Of a stretch of DNA of 64,000 bases, positions 27,492-35,943 are shown one piece after another. Position 1 is the first letter of the stretch, and each line of letters opens with the position of its first letter. A program made the position numbers and the translations under genes. Source of the stretch: Ignavibacteriales bacterium (GTDB lineage: Bacteria > Bacteroidota > Ignavibacteria > UBA10030); NCBI GenBank assembly GCA_016192345.1, contig JACPUH010000007.1, forward strand, positions 1 through 64,000, given 5' to 3'. A model generated the notes under the pieces. It was not told the origin of the DNA and made no database searches. It saw only the letters and a program-made list of their open reading frames with translations.

Positions 27492-28262
27492 TTAGCGGAG
27501 AATAATATCATGACAATTGAATGTGGGCCCCTCGACGCAAACAAGGGCGTATTTCCTGCTCCCATGGGATGTCTCAACCGGGCACCCCTGACAGAGTCCG
27601 ACACCACAAGCCATATCCCCTTCCAGGGAAAGCTCGCATTCTATGCCCGAACGCTGGGCAAATTCCGAGAGGGCTTTGAGCATGGGGGTCGGTCCGCACC
27701 CAAAAATCTTCGGATCGGCAAGAGCCTTGGACTGGAGAGAGGATTCCAACAACGCGACGACCGTTCCGTGAAAGCCCGCGGACCCGTCATCGGTCGCGAT
27801 CTGAGTATTCTGCAGATCCTTCGCGACGATGTGCTTGGCACTGCGCGCACCGAGGAGGGTCAGAAGGGATTTCTTTTCTTCCTCTAATTGCCGCGTGAGG
27901 ATGGGAAAGGGGGCAACCCCCAATCCTCCCCCCACCATGATGGCGGTTTTGAAATTTCCTGCAAAGCCAAACGGTTTTCCCAGGGGGCCGAGCACATCCA
28001 AGGTGTCTCCTATGCGCCGGGAGGCCATCATCCGGGTTCCCTGTCCGACGACATTAAACATCAGGTCGATCAGATCCCCGCGTGTGTTGGAGACGCTGAA
28101 CGGTCTTCTCAGGAATGGAAGAGAACCATCCGTCGATCGAACATTCACAAACTGTCCGGGTCGGACCGATCGTGCAATGTCCTTCGCCTCGACCGTCAGG
28201 AGGAAAATACCTTCCGCGATGAGCGTATTGGAGACAACAGGGGCAACATGCTGAAGGATCAT
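27492..28262 (-). CDS. pyrK: Dihydroorotate dehydrogenase electron-transfer subunit PyrK
   Basis: A 256-residue flavoprotein of the ferredoxin-NADP reductase family that passes electrons from PyrD to NAD. FAD binding is by LRRPFSVSN (about residues 51-59), NAD binding by MVGGGLGVAPF, and the [2Fe-2S] cluster by Cys219, Cys224, Cys227 and Cys242 (DMACGVGLCQGCPV and ALVC). The start codon overlaps the stop of the upstream TPR lipoprotein gene (TGATG). Confidence 0.95.
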   Translation of the reverse strand: MILQHVAPVVSNTLIAEGIFLLTVEAKDIARSVRPGQFVNVRSTDGSLPFLRRPFSVSNTRGDLIDLMFNVVGQGTRMMASRRIGDTLDVLGPLGKPFGFAGNFKTAIMVGGGLGVAPFPILTRQLEEEKKSLLTLLGARSAKHIVAKDLQNTQIATDDGSAGFHGTVVALLESSLQSKALADPKIFGCGPTPMLKALSEFAQRSGIECELSLEGDMACGVGLCQGCPVETSHGSRKYALVCVEGPTFNCHDIILR

Positions 28263-30454
28263 CAGTGATCTTCTTTTCTCACTTGGCCCCGCCGTGTCCG
28301 GGAGGTATCACTCCGAGCTTTCAACGATCGCTCCTCCCCCGGATCAATTTCGATTTTTGGTTTTTCAGGTTCCAGGGGCTTGGCCGGGGTCTTGCTCAGC
28401 GAGTCTGGGACAGCTTGCGCCGGAACTTCCTCCGCATTGGCGATGCGTCGCTGGGCGGCCTTCGCATACACTGATGTACCGTGGCGTTCGACGACCAGCT
28501 TATAATGGGCCAGGGCGCTGTCCGGTTGGGAAAGATGCTTTTCATAGAGCCAGCCAAGAGCAAGGTCGCTCTTGGCCGCAAAGGGGGATCGAGGGTACTG
28601 TTGAATCAACTCCTTCCAGGCTTCGAGTGCGGCTTGTTCCTTTCCGGAGGTCAACAATGATTCCGCCTGAGCGAAGGCGGTCTCGGCCGGATCTATGTCC
28701 TTTGTCCGTTTCGGAATGCCCAGGCGGATACGTGCTTCCTCGGCATAGGGGGACTCCGGTGCTTCACGGATCAGCTGGCGGTAGATTTCATCGGCATCGC
28801 CGTAGTCTTTTCCGGGGTTCGATCGGATAATCTCTGCAAGGATAAACAGCGTCCGGCCGGTCCTTAGACTATCCTGGTGCAACTTCAGGGATTGGTTGTA
28901 CCAAAAGAAAGCGGAATCGGGAATTTCCAGTTCCGAATAAAATAACTCCCCCAATTCGTACGCGATGCCCGAGAGAACCGTGCGGAGGGAATCAGGCTTT
29001 AACCGTTGCGGAAGTACGACTGAGATTGTCGAATCCGCGGAGAGCGAGTCGGACGGCATTTGCTTGTGAGAAGCAAATGAGGTAGTCGAATCCGCGGAGA
29101 CCGTGTCTGGCATCGCTGCCGATTCCGTTTCTGATACCAGGATGGAATCCAAGACGGTGCTGTCGGCACGTTCAACCTGCTCGAGGGGAGGAGTGGCTCC
29201 CCGTACCATCGTGGAGGTGTCCGGTGCGGGCCAGAGGCTGTCATTGTCGTGAACCATGAACAGGCTATCGACGACAAAGAACTTGTTTTGCAGATCAAAA
29301 TATTTCGCCAACGCGACGTTCCGCTTCTGAGCCAACCGCGATTCTTCCAGAGCCGGAAGGCTTGAAGCGTGATCATAGGCTACTTTCGCCTCGACATAAT
29401 CTCCGACCTCATACTGCAGCAACTTCCCGAGTTCGAATGCGGCTTTCGTCCCGACCTCCGTCCGCGCGTACGTCGTATCGACAAAACGAAACTGGTGGAC
29501 TGCATCGGCCGTCTGGCCCTGGAAGGCGAGGGTCTTGCCTATCTCATACCGGATGATGCTTTCGTACTGCTGGAACCGGAAATCTCCCAGGAGGTCATCA
29601 AGAATTGCCAGGGCTTGGCCATGATCCTCCAACTCACGAGCCGCCCTTGCAGCTTGAAAGCGACCATAATAGAGCAAGTAAAGATCGGTCGTGTATCCCC
29701 CCACCTTTTGATAGGCCATCATGGCCGGTTGATACTCCTTCAACTCTAAAAGGATATCCCCGATCCTGGCCTGAATAGTCGCCCGTTGGAAGCCGTCCTC
29801 CAATGCTTCGATACCTTTTCCATACCATTCCACAGCAAGGGATGCATTGTTTTGCTCCTCGGCAACTTCTCCGAGGGTTACGCAAGCCTCGCCTGCAATC
29901 GCTGATTCCTCTGCGGCCGTTGCCGCTTCCAGAAGCAACTCGCCGGCACGTCCAGCGTCCTCAAACCGATCGAGACGGTACAATGTTTTCAGAAACCAGA
30001 GCTGAGCGTCCAGGGTCAGTGGGCCGTTCGGGAACTGAGCCAGAAGTTCCGAGAACTTCCGTTCGGCTTTCACGTACTCTCCCTGGTAGAAATTTGCCTT
30101 CCCGATCAGGAACAAGGCATCGTCCACGAGAGAGCTTGTCGGGGAGAACGAAAGAATGTTGGAACACTTGTCAATGACGAGCGTAAGTTTTTGCTTTGCC
30201 GTATTGGGGATGGGAACTGCCGAGGGTGTTTGCTGCGACTTTCCGCGCAATGACAGGTTGGAGGCAATGATCTCATCTTCCGCTTCTGTGAAGAGCCGCT
30301 TCGCGTTGTAATAGGCGTTGAAATACGAGACGGTGTTTTCGTAACCCTGCGAGAACCATTCACCAACCGGACCAAAAATCGCACAACCCGAAAGAAGGAA
30401 GGCAAGGGAAACGGCGGGGACTACTCGTGATGTCGTTCGATTTGAAATTCTCAT
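28262..30454 (-). CDS. TPR lipoprotein, candidate SprE/PorW-like type IX secretion component
   Basis: A 730-residue lipoprotein with lipobox FLLSGC (Cys24). Directly after it comes GYENTVSYFNAYYNAKRLFTEAEDEI, which resembles the start of the mature SprE/PorW protein of Bacteroidota (a short NxLtxxYNxYFNA-type segment). The rest is a chain of TPR-like repeats (VDDALFLIGKANFYQGEYVKAERKF, later GRTLFILAEIIRSNPGKDYGDADEIY and SPFAAKSDLALGWLYEKHL), with a low-complexity serine/aspartate-rich stretch at about 390-470. PorW/SprE supports the type IX translocon. The match is from memory of the family, so the general call of TPR lipoprotein is surer than the PorW assignment. It is followed by pyrK with overlap. 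Confidence 0.6.
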   Translation of the reverse strand: MRISNRTTSRVVPAVSLAFLLSGCAIFGPVGEWFSQGYENTVSYFNAYYNAKRLFTEAEDEIIASNLSLRGKSQQTPSAVPIPNTAKQKLTLVIDKCSNILSFSPTSSLVDDALFLIGKANFYQGEYVKAERKFSELLAQFPNGPLTLDAQLWFLKTLYRLDRFEDAGRAGELLLEAATAAEESAIAGEACVTLGEVAEEQNNASLAVEWYGKGIEALEDGFQRATIQARIGDILLELKEYQPAMMAYQKVGGYTTDLYLLYYGRFQAARAARELEDHGQALAILDDLLGDFRFQQYESIIRYEIGKTLAFQGQTADAVHQFRFVDTTYARTEVGTKAAFELGKLLQYEVGDYVEAKVAYDHASSLPALEESRLAQKRNVALAKYFDLQNKFFVVDSLFMVHDNDSLWPAPDTSTMVRGATPPLEQVERADSTVLDSILVSETESAAMPDTVSADSTTSFASHKQMPSDSLSADSTISVVLPQRLKPDSLRTVLSGIAYELGELFYSELEIPDSAFFWYNQSLKLHQDSLRTGRTLFILAEIIRSNPGKDYGDADEIYRQLIREAPESPYAEEARIRLGIPKRTKDIDPAETAFAQAESLLTSGKEQAALEAWKELIQQYPRSPFAAKSDLALGWLYEKHLSQPDSALAHYKLVVERHGTSVYAKAAQRRIANAEEVPAQAVPDSLSKTPAKPLEPEKPKIEIDPGEERSLKARSDTSRTRRGQVRKEDH

Positions 30455-30465
30455 TTCTTGCCCCA

Positions 30466-30494
30466 AATATATTAAAATCGTGGTATTGATTCAA
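30466..30494 (-). promoter_or_regulatory. Promoter for the PorW-like lipoprotein gene
   Basis: TTGAAT (30489-30494) and TATATT (30466-30471) on the minus strand with a 17-base spacer. The predicted start of transcription (about 30459) is only about five bases before the ATG at 30454, so the transcript would be nearly leaderless. It probably also serves pyrK, pyrD and folC. Confidence 0.7.
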
Positions 30495-30668
30495 GTAAGA
30501 GTTCACCCCTCTTAAACCTTTTCGCTCCTGTTCCATCCAACAGGCTGAAGAAGCAGACGAGCCCTGGAGCACTGTCGGGCTTTTCGGCAAGGGGCTTGCA
30601 TCCAAGAAAAAGGTTTTTCAGCAACCTGTCACGGTTGAATTCATCCATTATCAACGTTGGAGGTTTCA

Positions 30669-31193
30669 ATGACAACACGAACATGGGGGACCTTTTCCCT
30701 CCTCCTGGCACTTCTGACAACTGTGGCCTGGGCTCAGAGACCCGTCCGCATGCAAGCTGCCCAATCCGGGGAAAGACGGGCGGAATTCTTGAAAGAACTT
30801 CAACTGACCGATGCTCAGAAGAAGGATTTGGGAACTATCCGCTTCGATGCACGGAAACAGTCGATTGCACAACGCGCAGCCCTGGCAACAGCCCGATTGG
30901 AATTGCGACAGCTCTTGCGCTCCTCCGCTCCGGACAAAGCGGTCATCGAGAAAAAAGTCAGGGAGCTTTCCGAACTTCGCACACGGGCAAGCCTTGCCCG
31001 CGTTGACCGGATATTCGCCATGCGCAACGTTCTCACCCCGGAACAACGGAGCAAAGTGCGTGACCGCATCAGGGAGGTGGTTCAGAAACGGCCCATGCGG
31101 TCGATGCGCAAACGCACTCCAGGCCCGGAAATACGCGAACGCATCAGGGAACGGATCGAACGCTTCAGAGACTTCGATCCGTTTGAGAACTAA
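30669..31193 (+). CDS. Spy/CpxP-like periplasmic protein
   Basis: A 174-residue exported protein with signal peptide (about residues 1-22, VAWAQR) and a highly charged helical body. It contains FLKELQLTDAQKKDLGTIRFDARKQ and later FAMRNVLTPEQRSKVRDRIREVV, two LTxxQ-type segments that define the Spy/CpxP family of periplasmic chaperones or metal-stress proteins. The C-terminus is arginine-rich (IRERIRERIERF). The start at 30669 has GGAGG five bases before the ATG. It is transcribed away from the PorW-like gene and ends 30 bases before the convergent SDR gene. Confidence 0.7.
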   Translation: MTTRTWGTFSLLLALLTTVAWAQRPVRMQAAQSGERRAEFLKELQLTDAQKKDLGTIRFDARKQSIAQRAALATARLELRQLLRSSAPDKAVIEKKVRELSELRTRASLARVDRIFAMRNVLTPEQRSKVRDRIREVVQKRPMRSMRKRTPGPEIRERIRERIERFRDFDPFEN

Positions 31194-31223
31194 GGACGCT
31201 TTGGGGACTGCTTTGGTAGCAAG

Positions 31224-31937
31224 TTATTTGGGGTTGGTCGGCCTGATATCGATCTCGCTGACCATCGTTCGATCCGGTAAGGTCAACACTGTCACGAGCG
31301 TATCAGCGATGTCTTGAGGATGGATGATCTTTTCCGATCGGGCGGTGTCCTTCGTGGATGAGGAGAAGGTTGTATCGACAGAACCTGGACAGATCGTAAC
31401 GACGCGAATATTCTGCTCACGCACTTCCAGCATCAGTGTTTTTGCGAATCCCAGCAACGCCCATTTCGTGGCGGAATACCCACCTCCTCCGATAAAAGCA
31501 TTCTTTCCCGCAAGCGAAGAGATGTTGACGATCGCTCCCCGGCGTTGTACGGCCATCAGGGGAATGGCCCGCTGCGTGCAGAGAAACAGCGCCCGCATAT
31601 TCAGGCTCCACATGGCGTCGAAGTCCTCGATTGACAAATCCTTGATCGGGGCAAACCGCCCGATCCCCGCATTGTTCACAAGGATGTCGAGCCGTCCGAA
31701 CGTATCCCGGATATGGTCAAAGACACGGCCGATGTCCTGATCCTTTCTCAAATCTGCGGCAAGAGCATGGGCTTTTCCCCCCTCCGACACGATCTCGTTG
31801 CAGACACGGTCGAGTTCGGATTGTGTCCTGGCCGTGAGAACGACTTCAGCCCCTTCGCGGGCAAGCGATACAGCCAGCGTTCGGCCAATACCCCGGCCAG
31901 CTCCCGTGATGAGAGTAATCGCTCCGGCAAGCTTCAT
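31224..31937 (-). CDS. Short-chain dehydrogenase/reductase, first of two in the pterin cluster
   Basis: A 237-residue Rossmann-fold SDR with TGAGRGIGRT at residues 11-20, the NNAG motif (LVNNAGIGRF), catalytic Ser141, Tyr154 and Lys158 (SATK) and an ICPGSVDTTF segment. The C-terminus reads SEIDIRPTN, similar to the VEEIVLRP tail of its neighbour. It overlaps that neighbour by 4 bases (ATGA). Possible role: a pterin carbonyl reductase acting with PTPS and FolE, but SDR specificity cannot be read from sequence. Confidence 0.85.
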   Translation of the reverse strand: MKLAGAITLITGAGRGIGRTLAVSLAREGAEVVLTARTQSELDRVCNEIVSEGGKAHALAADLRKDQDIGRVFDHIRDTFGRLDILVNNAGIGRFAPIKDLSIEDFDAMWSLNMRALFLCTQRAIPLMAVQRRGAIVNISSLAGKNAFIGGGGYSATKWALLGFAKTLMLEVREQNIRVVTICPGSVDTTFSSSTKDTARSEKIIHPQDIADTLVTVLTLPDRTMVSEIDIRPTNPK

Positions 31938-32659
31938 ACGGTCAGATCTCCCATTTGGGGACGAAGAACGATTTCCTCGACCATCATCGAATCGGGAAGG
32001 CATGTTGCCTCGAAGACCTGCCGCGCAACCTCCCCGGAGGCCATCATAACCTCTGCAAAACGTTTCTGATGAGGAGCCTTCCACATCGGCGTCAGCGTGG
32101 CACCGGGATAGACATTGAGAACCTTGATCCCATTCCCTCGAACCTCAGCCCTGAGACAATCCATCATGGCCGCCGCTCCGGACTTGGAAGCCGAATACAC
32201 CGACGATCCTGTGTAAGTGGTTTTGGCGGCAAACGATTGGACGTTCACAATCATCCCCCTCCTTCTCTTGAGCATCCCCGGAAGAACACTGTTGGTCACC
32301 AGGAACATTCCCCGAAGATTCGTCCCGATGATGCCGTCGAACTCTCTCACGGAAGTACCGACGAAGTCTTTGAAGGTGGTCATCCCTGCATTGTTGATCA
32401 GAAGGTCAACCCTCTTGAATCGCGCCCTGATCTCTTTGGCGGTAGTGCGGACAGATCGTTCGTCCCGGACATCGCATACCAACGGAATGCACTCGCCCGC
32501 GGCTCCTGCCAGTGACCGCTGCAGGGTGATGAGCTTTCCCTTGTTCCGTGCACTTGCCAGAACGGTGTCACCCCAGGCCACGAACAGTTCTACGAGAGCC
32601 TTTCCAATACCGGAAGAGGCTCCGGTGATCCAAACGATGCGCGGAGAGCGGTTTGCCAT
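31934..32659 (-). CDS. Short-chain dehydrogenase, candidate sepiapterin reductase
   Basis: A 241-residue SDR with ITGASSGIGKAL (residues 11-22), NNAGMTTF, catalytic Ser142, Tyr155 and Lys159 (SASK), and a C-terminus containing PGATLTPMW and VEEIVLRPQMGDL. The PGA-x-x-TPMW and VEEI-x-LRP-x-x-GD pair resembles what I recall of the Chlorobium sepiapterin reductase. Together with folE and PTPS immediately upstream this supports a reductase completing tetrahydrobiopterin. The ATG overlaps the folE stop by one base (TAATG). Placing it in the sepiapterin reductase family needs a direct comparison. Confidence 0.75.
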   Translation of the reverse strand: MANRSPRIVWITGASSGIGKALVELFVAWGDTVLASARNKGKLITLQRSLAGAAGECIPLVCDVRDERSVRTTAKEIRARFKRVDLLINNAGMTTFKDFVGTSVREFDGIIGTNLRGMFLVTNSVLPGMLKRRRGMIVNVQSFAAKTTYTGSSVYSASKSGAAAMMDCLRAEVRGNGIKVLNVYPGATLTPMWKAPHQKRFAEVMMASGEVARQVFEATCLPDSMMVEEIVLRPQMGDLTV

Positions 32660-33243
32660 TATTGTTCCAGCCGAGTGCGAAGGAGGGTGAGGAATTCCGT
32701 CCGCGTTTTCTCGTCGTTTCGAAATGTTCCGAACATCGCACTTGTCGTGGCAACGGAATTTTGTTTCTCCACTCCACGCATCATCATGCACAAATGCCGT
32801 GCTTCGACAACGACGCCAACACCCTGAGGGTCCAGGGTCGTATAGATCGCCTCGGCAATCTGTTCGGTGAGCCGCTCCTGTACCTGCAGGCGCCGGGCAA
32901 AGACCTCCACGATCCGGGGAAGTTTGCTCAACCCGATAATCTTTCCATTCGGGATGTAGGCAATATGGCATTTTCCGAAGAAGGGGACGAGGTGATGCTC
33001 GCACAGACTGAAGAAGTCGATGTCCTTGACAATCACCATCTCGTTATACTTTTCCTTGAAGACGGCCCCGTTCACCACAGACCGGATGTTCTCCCCGTAG
33101 CCCTTGGTCAGGAAGGAATACATTTTTGCCACGCGGGAAGGGGTCTGGCGCAACCCCTCCCTCTGCGGATCCTCTCCCAGTTCGTCAAGAAGATCATGAA
33201 CCAGAGATTGCATGCGTTTTGTCGTGCCGGATTCTTTCATCAT
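32659..33243 (-). CDS. folE: GTP cyclohydrolase I (FolE)
   Basis: A 194-residue enzyme converting GTP to 7,8-dihydroneopterin triphosphate. Zinc ligands are Cys81 and His84 in [22 protein letters not shown] and Cys152 in [27 protein letters not shown] and [12 protein letters not shown] are family hallmarks. Only FolE (not FolE2) has this pattern. Its product is shared by folate and tetrahydrobiopterin synthesis; the PTPS gene overlapping upstream points to the latter. The gene starts 4 bases inside the PTPS stop region (ATGA). Confidence 0.96.
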   Translation of the reverse strand: MMKESGTTKRMQSLVHDLLDELGEDPQREGLRQTPSRVAKMYSFLTKGYGENIRSVVNGAVFKEKYNEMVIVKDIDFFSLCEHHLVPFFGKCHIAYIPNGKIIGLSKLPRIVEVFARRLQVQERLTEQIAEAIYTTLDPQGVGVVVEARHLCMMMRGVEKQNSVATTSAMFGTFRNDEKTRTEFLTLLRTRLEQ

Positions 33244-33647
33244 TCACCTCGATATTCAACAACGTTATTTTCCGTTTCGTGCAGACGGAGGGAGTGCAGT
33301 TTTCCCTCCGTGATCTTCGGTTCGAGGATCTTCCAAAACACTTTGGCGATATTCTCCGCCGTGGGAATACTATCCTTCATAAACGCAACGTCATGGTTGA
33401 AGTGTTTATGGTCGACCTTGTCAAGGATCTCCCGTTTGATGATTTCCTTCAATTGTTTCAAATCGATCACATACCCCGTATCAGATTGAGGCTCCCCCCT
33501 CACCGTCACTTCGAGAATATAATTATGCCCGTGACCCATCGGGTTTGCACACTTGTCAAACAAGACTTCGTTTTGCTCATCGGATAATGCGGGATTATAC
33601 AACCGATGAGAAGCGCTGAAGGTTGAACGTCTTGTGACATAGACCAT
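33240..33647 (-). CDS. 6-pyruvoyltetrahydropterin synthase-type enzyme (PTPS/QueD family)
   Basis: A 135-residue T-fold protein. SASHRL (His14) and GHGHNY (His39, His41) provide the zinc ligands, and the catalytic cysteine is Cys33 in [13 protein letters not shown]. The five residues between the cysteine and the HGH motif correspond to the animal PTPS pattern (CxxPxGHGHNY), not the QueD pattern (CxxxHGH). That favours synthesis of 6-pyruvoyl-tetrahydropterin from dihydroneopterin triphosphate over queuosine synthesis. It overlaps folE by 4 bases. A QueD role cannot be fully excluded without activity data. Confidence 0.85.
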   Translation of the reverse strand: MVYVTRRSTFSASHRLYNPALSDEQNEVLFDKCANPMGHGHNYILEVTVRGEPQSDTGYVIDLKQLKEIIKREILDKVDHKHFNHDVAFMKDSIPTAENIAKVFWKILEPKITEGKLHSLRLHETENNVVEYRGE

Positions 33648-33699
33648 GATTTGTTTCTTCCCTTTCTTGCCGGAGCGGCAATCACATCGTGGAACGGGT

Positions 33700-34176
33700 T
33701 TACGACAGGGCCGTCAGGACATCCTCAAGGTGTCTCTTCACCCTGACCTTCCTGAAAATATGTGTTACTATGCCGGATTCATCCAGGATAAACGTGGTCC
33801 GTTCAATCCCCTTATACCTCCGGCCAAAGAGCGTTTTCTGTTTCCACACACCGAAAGCCTTCATGACCTCCCGGGTTTCATCACTCAGGAGTGGAAACCG
33901 AAGGCCATATTTCTCCGAAAACCTGGCGTGCGTACGCGGGGGATCCGCATTGATACCCAACACCACGGCTCCTTTCTTCAAGATCGCTCCGAGATGATCC
34001 TGAAAAGAACAAGCCTCCTTCGTGCAGGTCGGTGTGTCATCTTTGGGATAGAAAAACAGCACCACCCTCCTCCCCCGGAATTCCCGAAGGCGGATGGTGT
34101 TCCCGGAACCTGACGCAAGCTGAAAGTCGGGGGCTGAATCGCCGGCGGTGAGCAAAGGAACGTTCCCTTCAGACAT
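33700..34176 (-). CDS. bcp: Thioredoxin-dependent peroxiredoxin (Bcp/PrxQ)
   Basis: A 158-residue peroxiredoxin with peroxidatic Cys51 and resolving Cys56 five residues on (PTCTKEACSFQD), the PrxQ arrangement, after FFYPKDDT. Later GINADPPRTHARFSEKYG and ERTTFILDESG fit the family. It reduces hydrogen and organic peroxides with thioredoxin. The start was moved to the ATG at 34176, 8 bases into the end of the DUF4149 gene; the longer frame begins with TTG. Confidence 0.93.
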   Translation of the reverse strand: MSEGNVPLLTAGDSAPDFQLASGSGNTIRLREFRGRRVVLFFYPKDDTPTCTKEACSFQDHLGAILKKGAVVLGINADPPRTHARFSEKYGLRFPLLSDETREVMKAFGVWKQKTLFGRRYKGIERTTFILDESGIVTHIFRKVRVKRHLEDVLTALS

Positions 34177-34654
34177 TGAACATGAGAACAACGATCACGA
34201 CAACTCCCAGCACAAAATTCAACAGGAACAAAAGCATGGAACGCCGGTGGAGCCGGGAAAATTCCCGCCGATCGTCATGATTGACAAATTCCCCGGACGA
34301 CGCCTCAGCCATCCTCTCCTGCACCAGGACCATTTTCCTTGCAAGAACGTACTTATCATACACTGCGATGACCAATGCCAGACTGACAAGACCCATTGCA
34401 AGTCGTAGTTTCAATCCAAGATACGAGGGAAGAACCAAAGCTTGGAAAGAAAATGTGAGGATCAAGAACATCGCGTTGGCAATGAAGATACCGGAGTAGC
34501 GGTGAAGTATGCTCGACATCAGAGTCCCTGCGAAGTGTGGCGACGGTGCCTGCTTGAACACCAGAGGGGCCACAAGGCTCACGAGGGCGAAGGAAGTTCC
34601 AACCCACAGGCACAAGGAAAGGAACTGGGCTGTCAGGAAAAGAGAACTCACCAT
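34169..34654 (-). CDS. DUF4149-type integral membrane protein
   Basis: A 161-residue protein with four hydrophobic segments (about residues 4-32, 52-70, 78-98 and 140-161). The first contains SLCLWVGTSFALVSLVAPLVF, in keeping with the TMEM205/DUF4149 pattern of a tryptophan-glycine turn and a phenylalanine-rich exit, and the middle HRYSGIFIAN segment is also typical. Function is unknown. It sits between two peroxiredoxin genes in a peroxide-response context and overlaps bcp by 8 bases. Confidence 0.7.
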   Translation of the reverse strand: MVSSLFLTAQFLSLCLWVGTSFALVSLVAPLVFKQAPSPHFAGTLMSSILHRYSGIFIANAMFLILTFSFQALVLPSYLGLKLRLAMGLVSLALVIAVYDKYVLARKMVLVQERMAEASSGEFVNHDDRREFSRLHRRSMLLFLLNFVLGVVVIVVLMFNV

Positions 34655-34718
34655 CCGAGGCAGGGCATGAAGGAAAGAGAGGGGGAAGAGGGTCTTGAAC
34701 GCAGACTGTCCTCAGGGA

Positions 34719-35192
34719 TTAGTGGAACGATGCCAAAACCGTCGTAATTTCATCGTAGTTCGGTTCACGGCCCTGAGACTCTGCTACCCAGGCATACACA
34801 ACCTTCCCCCCCCTGTCAAGAACGAACACCGAGCGTTTGGCGGAGAGATAGCCCTCCAGACCGCTCAGTCCGACATGAACTATGTCGTACTCTCGTATGG
34901 TATTGCGCGAATAATCACTAAGGACCGGGAATTGCAGGTTGTTTTTCGCTGCGAACGCTTTGTTGGGAGCTGGGGCATCAACACAAATGGAGACCACTTG
35001 TGCATCCAGCTCGTTAAACCGTGCCATCGAGTCACGAAAGGTGCAGAGCTCTTTTTCACAGACACTGGTGAAGGCCCCGGGAAAAAATGCCAAAACGGTT
35101 TTTCGTCCGAGGAACTCCTCCAACGAACGGAGCTTCTTCTCCGTATCATGCAACCTGAATGCCGGAGCTTTGTCGCCGATTTGTGGTGACAT
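34719..35192 (-). CDS. Peroxiredoxin (AhpE/PrxQ-like)
   Basis: A 157-residue peroxiredoxin. FFPGAFTSVCEKELCTFRD holds the peroxidatic Cys45 and a possible resolving Cys50; SICVDAPAPNKAFAAKN and GLEGYLSAKRSVFVLD follow. The PGAFT-x-x-C pattern is shared by AhpE and related single-domain enzymes. A GAGG site precedes the ATG at 35192. It follows the Fur-family regulator by 60 bases and is probably under its control. Confidence 0.9.
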   Translation of the reverse strand: MSPQIGDKAPAFRLHDTEKKLRSLEEFLGRKTVLAFFPGAFTSVCEKELCTFRDSMARFNELDAQVVSICVDAPAPNKAFAAKNNLQFPVLSDYSRNTIREYDIVHVGLSGLEGYLSAKRSVFVLDRGGKVVYAWVAESQGREPNYDEITTVLASFH

Positions 35193-35252
35193 CCCTGGAT
35201 TCCTCGTTGTGGCGGGTTTCAAAAAGAAGGGCGGTGAAGGGAATGGCCCGTG

Positions 35253-35648
35253 TTACTCTTTGGCCATACAGTCGGCACAGACGCCGTAGAAATCGAGCCG
35301 GTGGGTCCTGATATGTCCCCCCACGGCAGGTTGAACCCTGACATTGAGGTCTTGCTGCTGAGGGACATCGAGATCCTTGACCGCGCCGCATTGTTCGCAG
35401 ACGAAATGATAATGTTGCGCGACCATGGCGTCATATCGCCGAAGACCTTCACCGAAGTCGAGCTCCCGGATCTTCCCCTGCTCCTTCAGTATGTGGAGGT
35501 TGCGATACACGGTACCGAGGGAGATCCGTGGGATATGTTCCCGGACCCTCTCGTACACCCATTCCGCTGTTGGATGCGATGTGGTTCGTTTCAGAACTTG
35601 AAAAATTTTTTCCCGCTGTTTGCTTCGTTTTGTTCCGGATAGTTCCAT
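35253..35648 (-). CDS. Fur-family repressor, probably PerR-like
   Basis: A 131-residue regulator: winged-helix domain (residues 10-75) with SHPTAEWVYERVREHIPRISLGTVYRNL and a C-terminal dimer domain with structural zinc cysteines Cys84, Cys87 (VCEQCG) and Cys124, Cys127 (GVCADCM). The His25 of SHPT corresponds to a residue that senses peroxide in PerR. The downstream peroxiredoxins make a peroxide-responsive role more likely than iron uptake control. The start is the ATG at 35648, with a consensus promoter about 28 bases before it. Fur versus PerR cannot be settled from sequence. Confidence 0.85.
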   Translation of the reverse strand: MELSGTKRSKQREKIFQVLKRTTSHPTAEWVYERVREHIPRISLGTVYRNLHILKEQGKIRELDFGEGLRRYDAMVAQHYHFVCEQCGAVKDLDVPQQQDLNVRVQPAVGGHIRTHRLDFYGVCADCMAKE

Positions 35649-35682
35649 GGTTTTCCAACTCTTTCGCTCTTGAGACGCTAAC

Positions 35683-35711
35683 AATATATCAAATCCACGA
35701 AGGAATGTCAA
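35683..35711 (-). promoter_or_regulatory. Promoter for the Fur-family gene and peroxiredoxin run
   Basis: On the minus strand a perfect TTGACA (35706-35711) and TATATT (35683-35688) lie 17 bases apart. Transcription would begin near 35676, giving a 28-base leader. It may serve the eight genes down to 31224, as no terminator was seen among them. Confidence 0.85.
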
Positions 35712-35914
35712 GAAAGCCTTTGTTTGTGGCGTCCGGCATTGAAAGCAACTATTCGGACTTTGTGGAGGAAGGTGAATCGAAGAGAATGCGCGGAGGAAAC
35801 ACCGCACTTCATAATTCTCATGTGAAACGATCCCGAGAAAAGTACCGAAACGAAGTGTCGTAGAATTGGTGGAACCCGCCGGTCATGGATCTGAGGAAGT
35901 GACTGAAATTCAAA

Positions 35915-35943
35915 TTGAATTTTGAGCCCATTCTCCCTATATT
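35915..35943 (+). promoter_or_regulatory. Promoter for tRNA-Ser(CGA)
   Basis: TTGAAT (35915-35920), 17-base spacer, TATATT (35938-35943), predicting a start near 35950, about 20 bases before the tRNA. Confidence 0.75.

Noticed and set aside
33240-33647. QueD (queuosine pathway) as the first choice for the T-fold protein
   Set aside because: The cysteine-to-HGH spacing is five residues, as in PTPS, and neighbours are folE and SDR genes rather than queC/queE.
33661-33681. Hairpin TTGCCG-GAG-CGGCAA after bcp as a terminator
   Set aside because: The stem is only 6 bases and there is no T-run on the minus strand, so it was not called a terminator.
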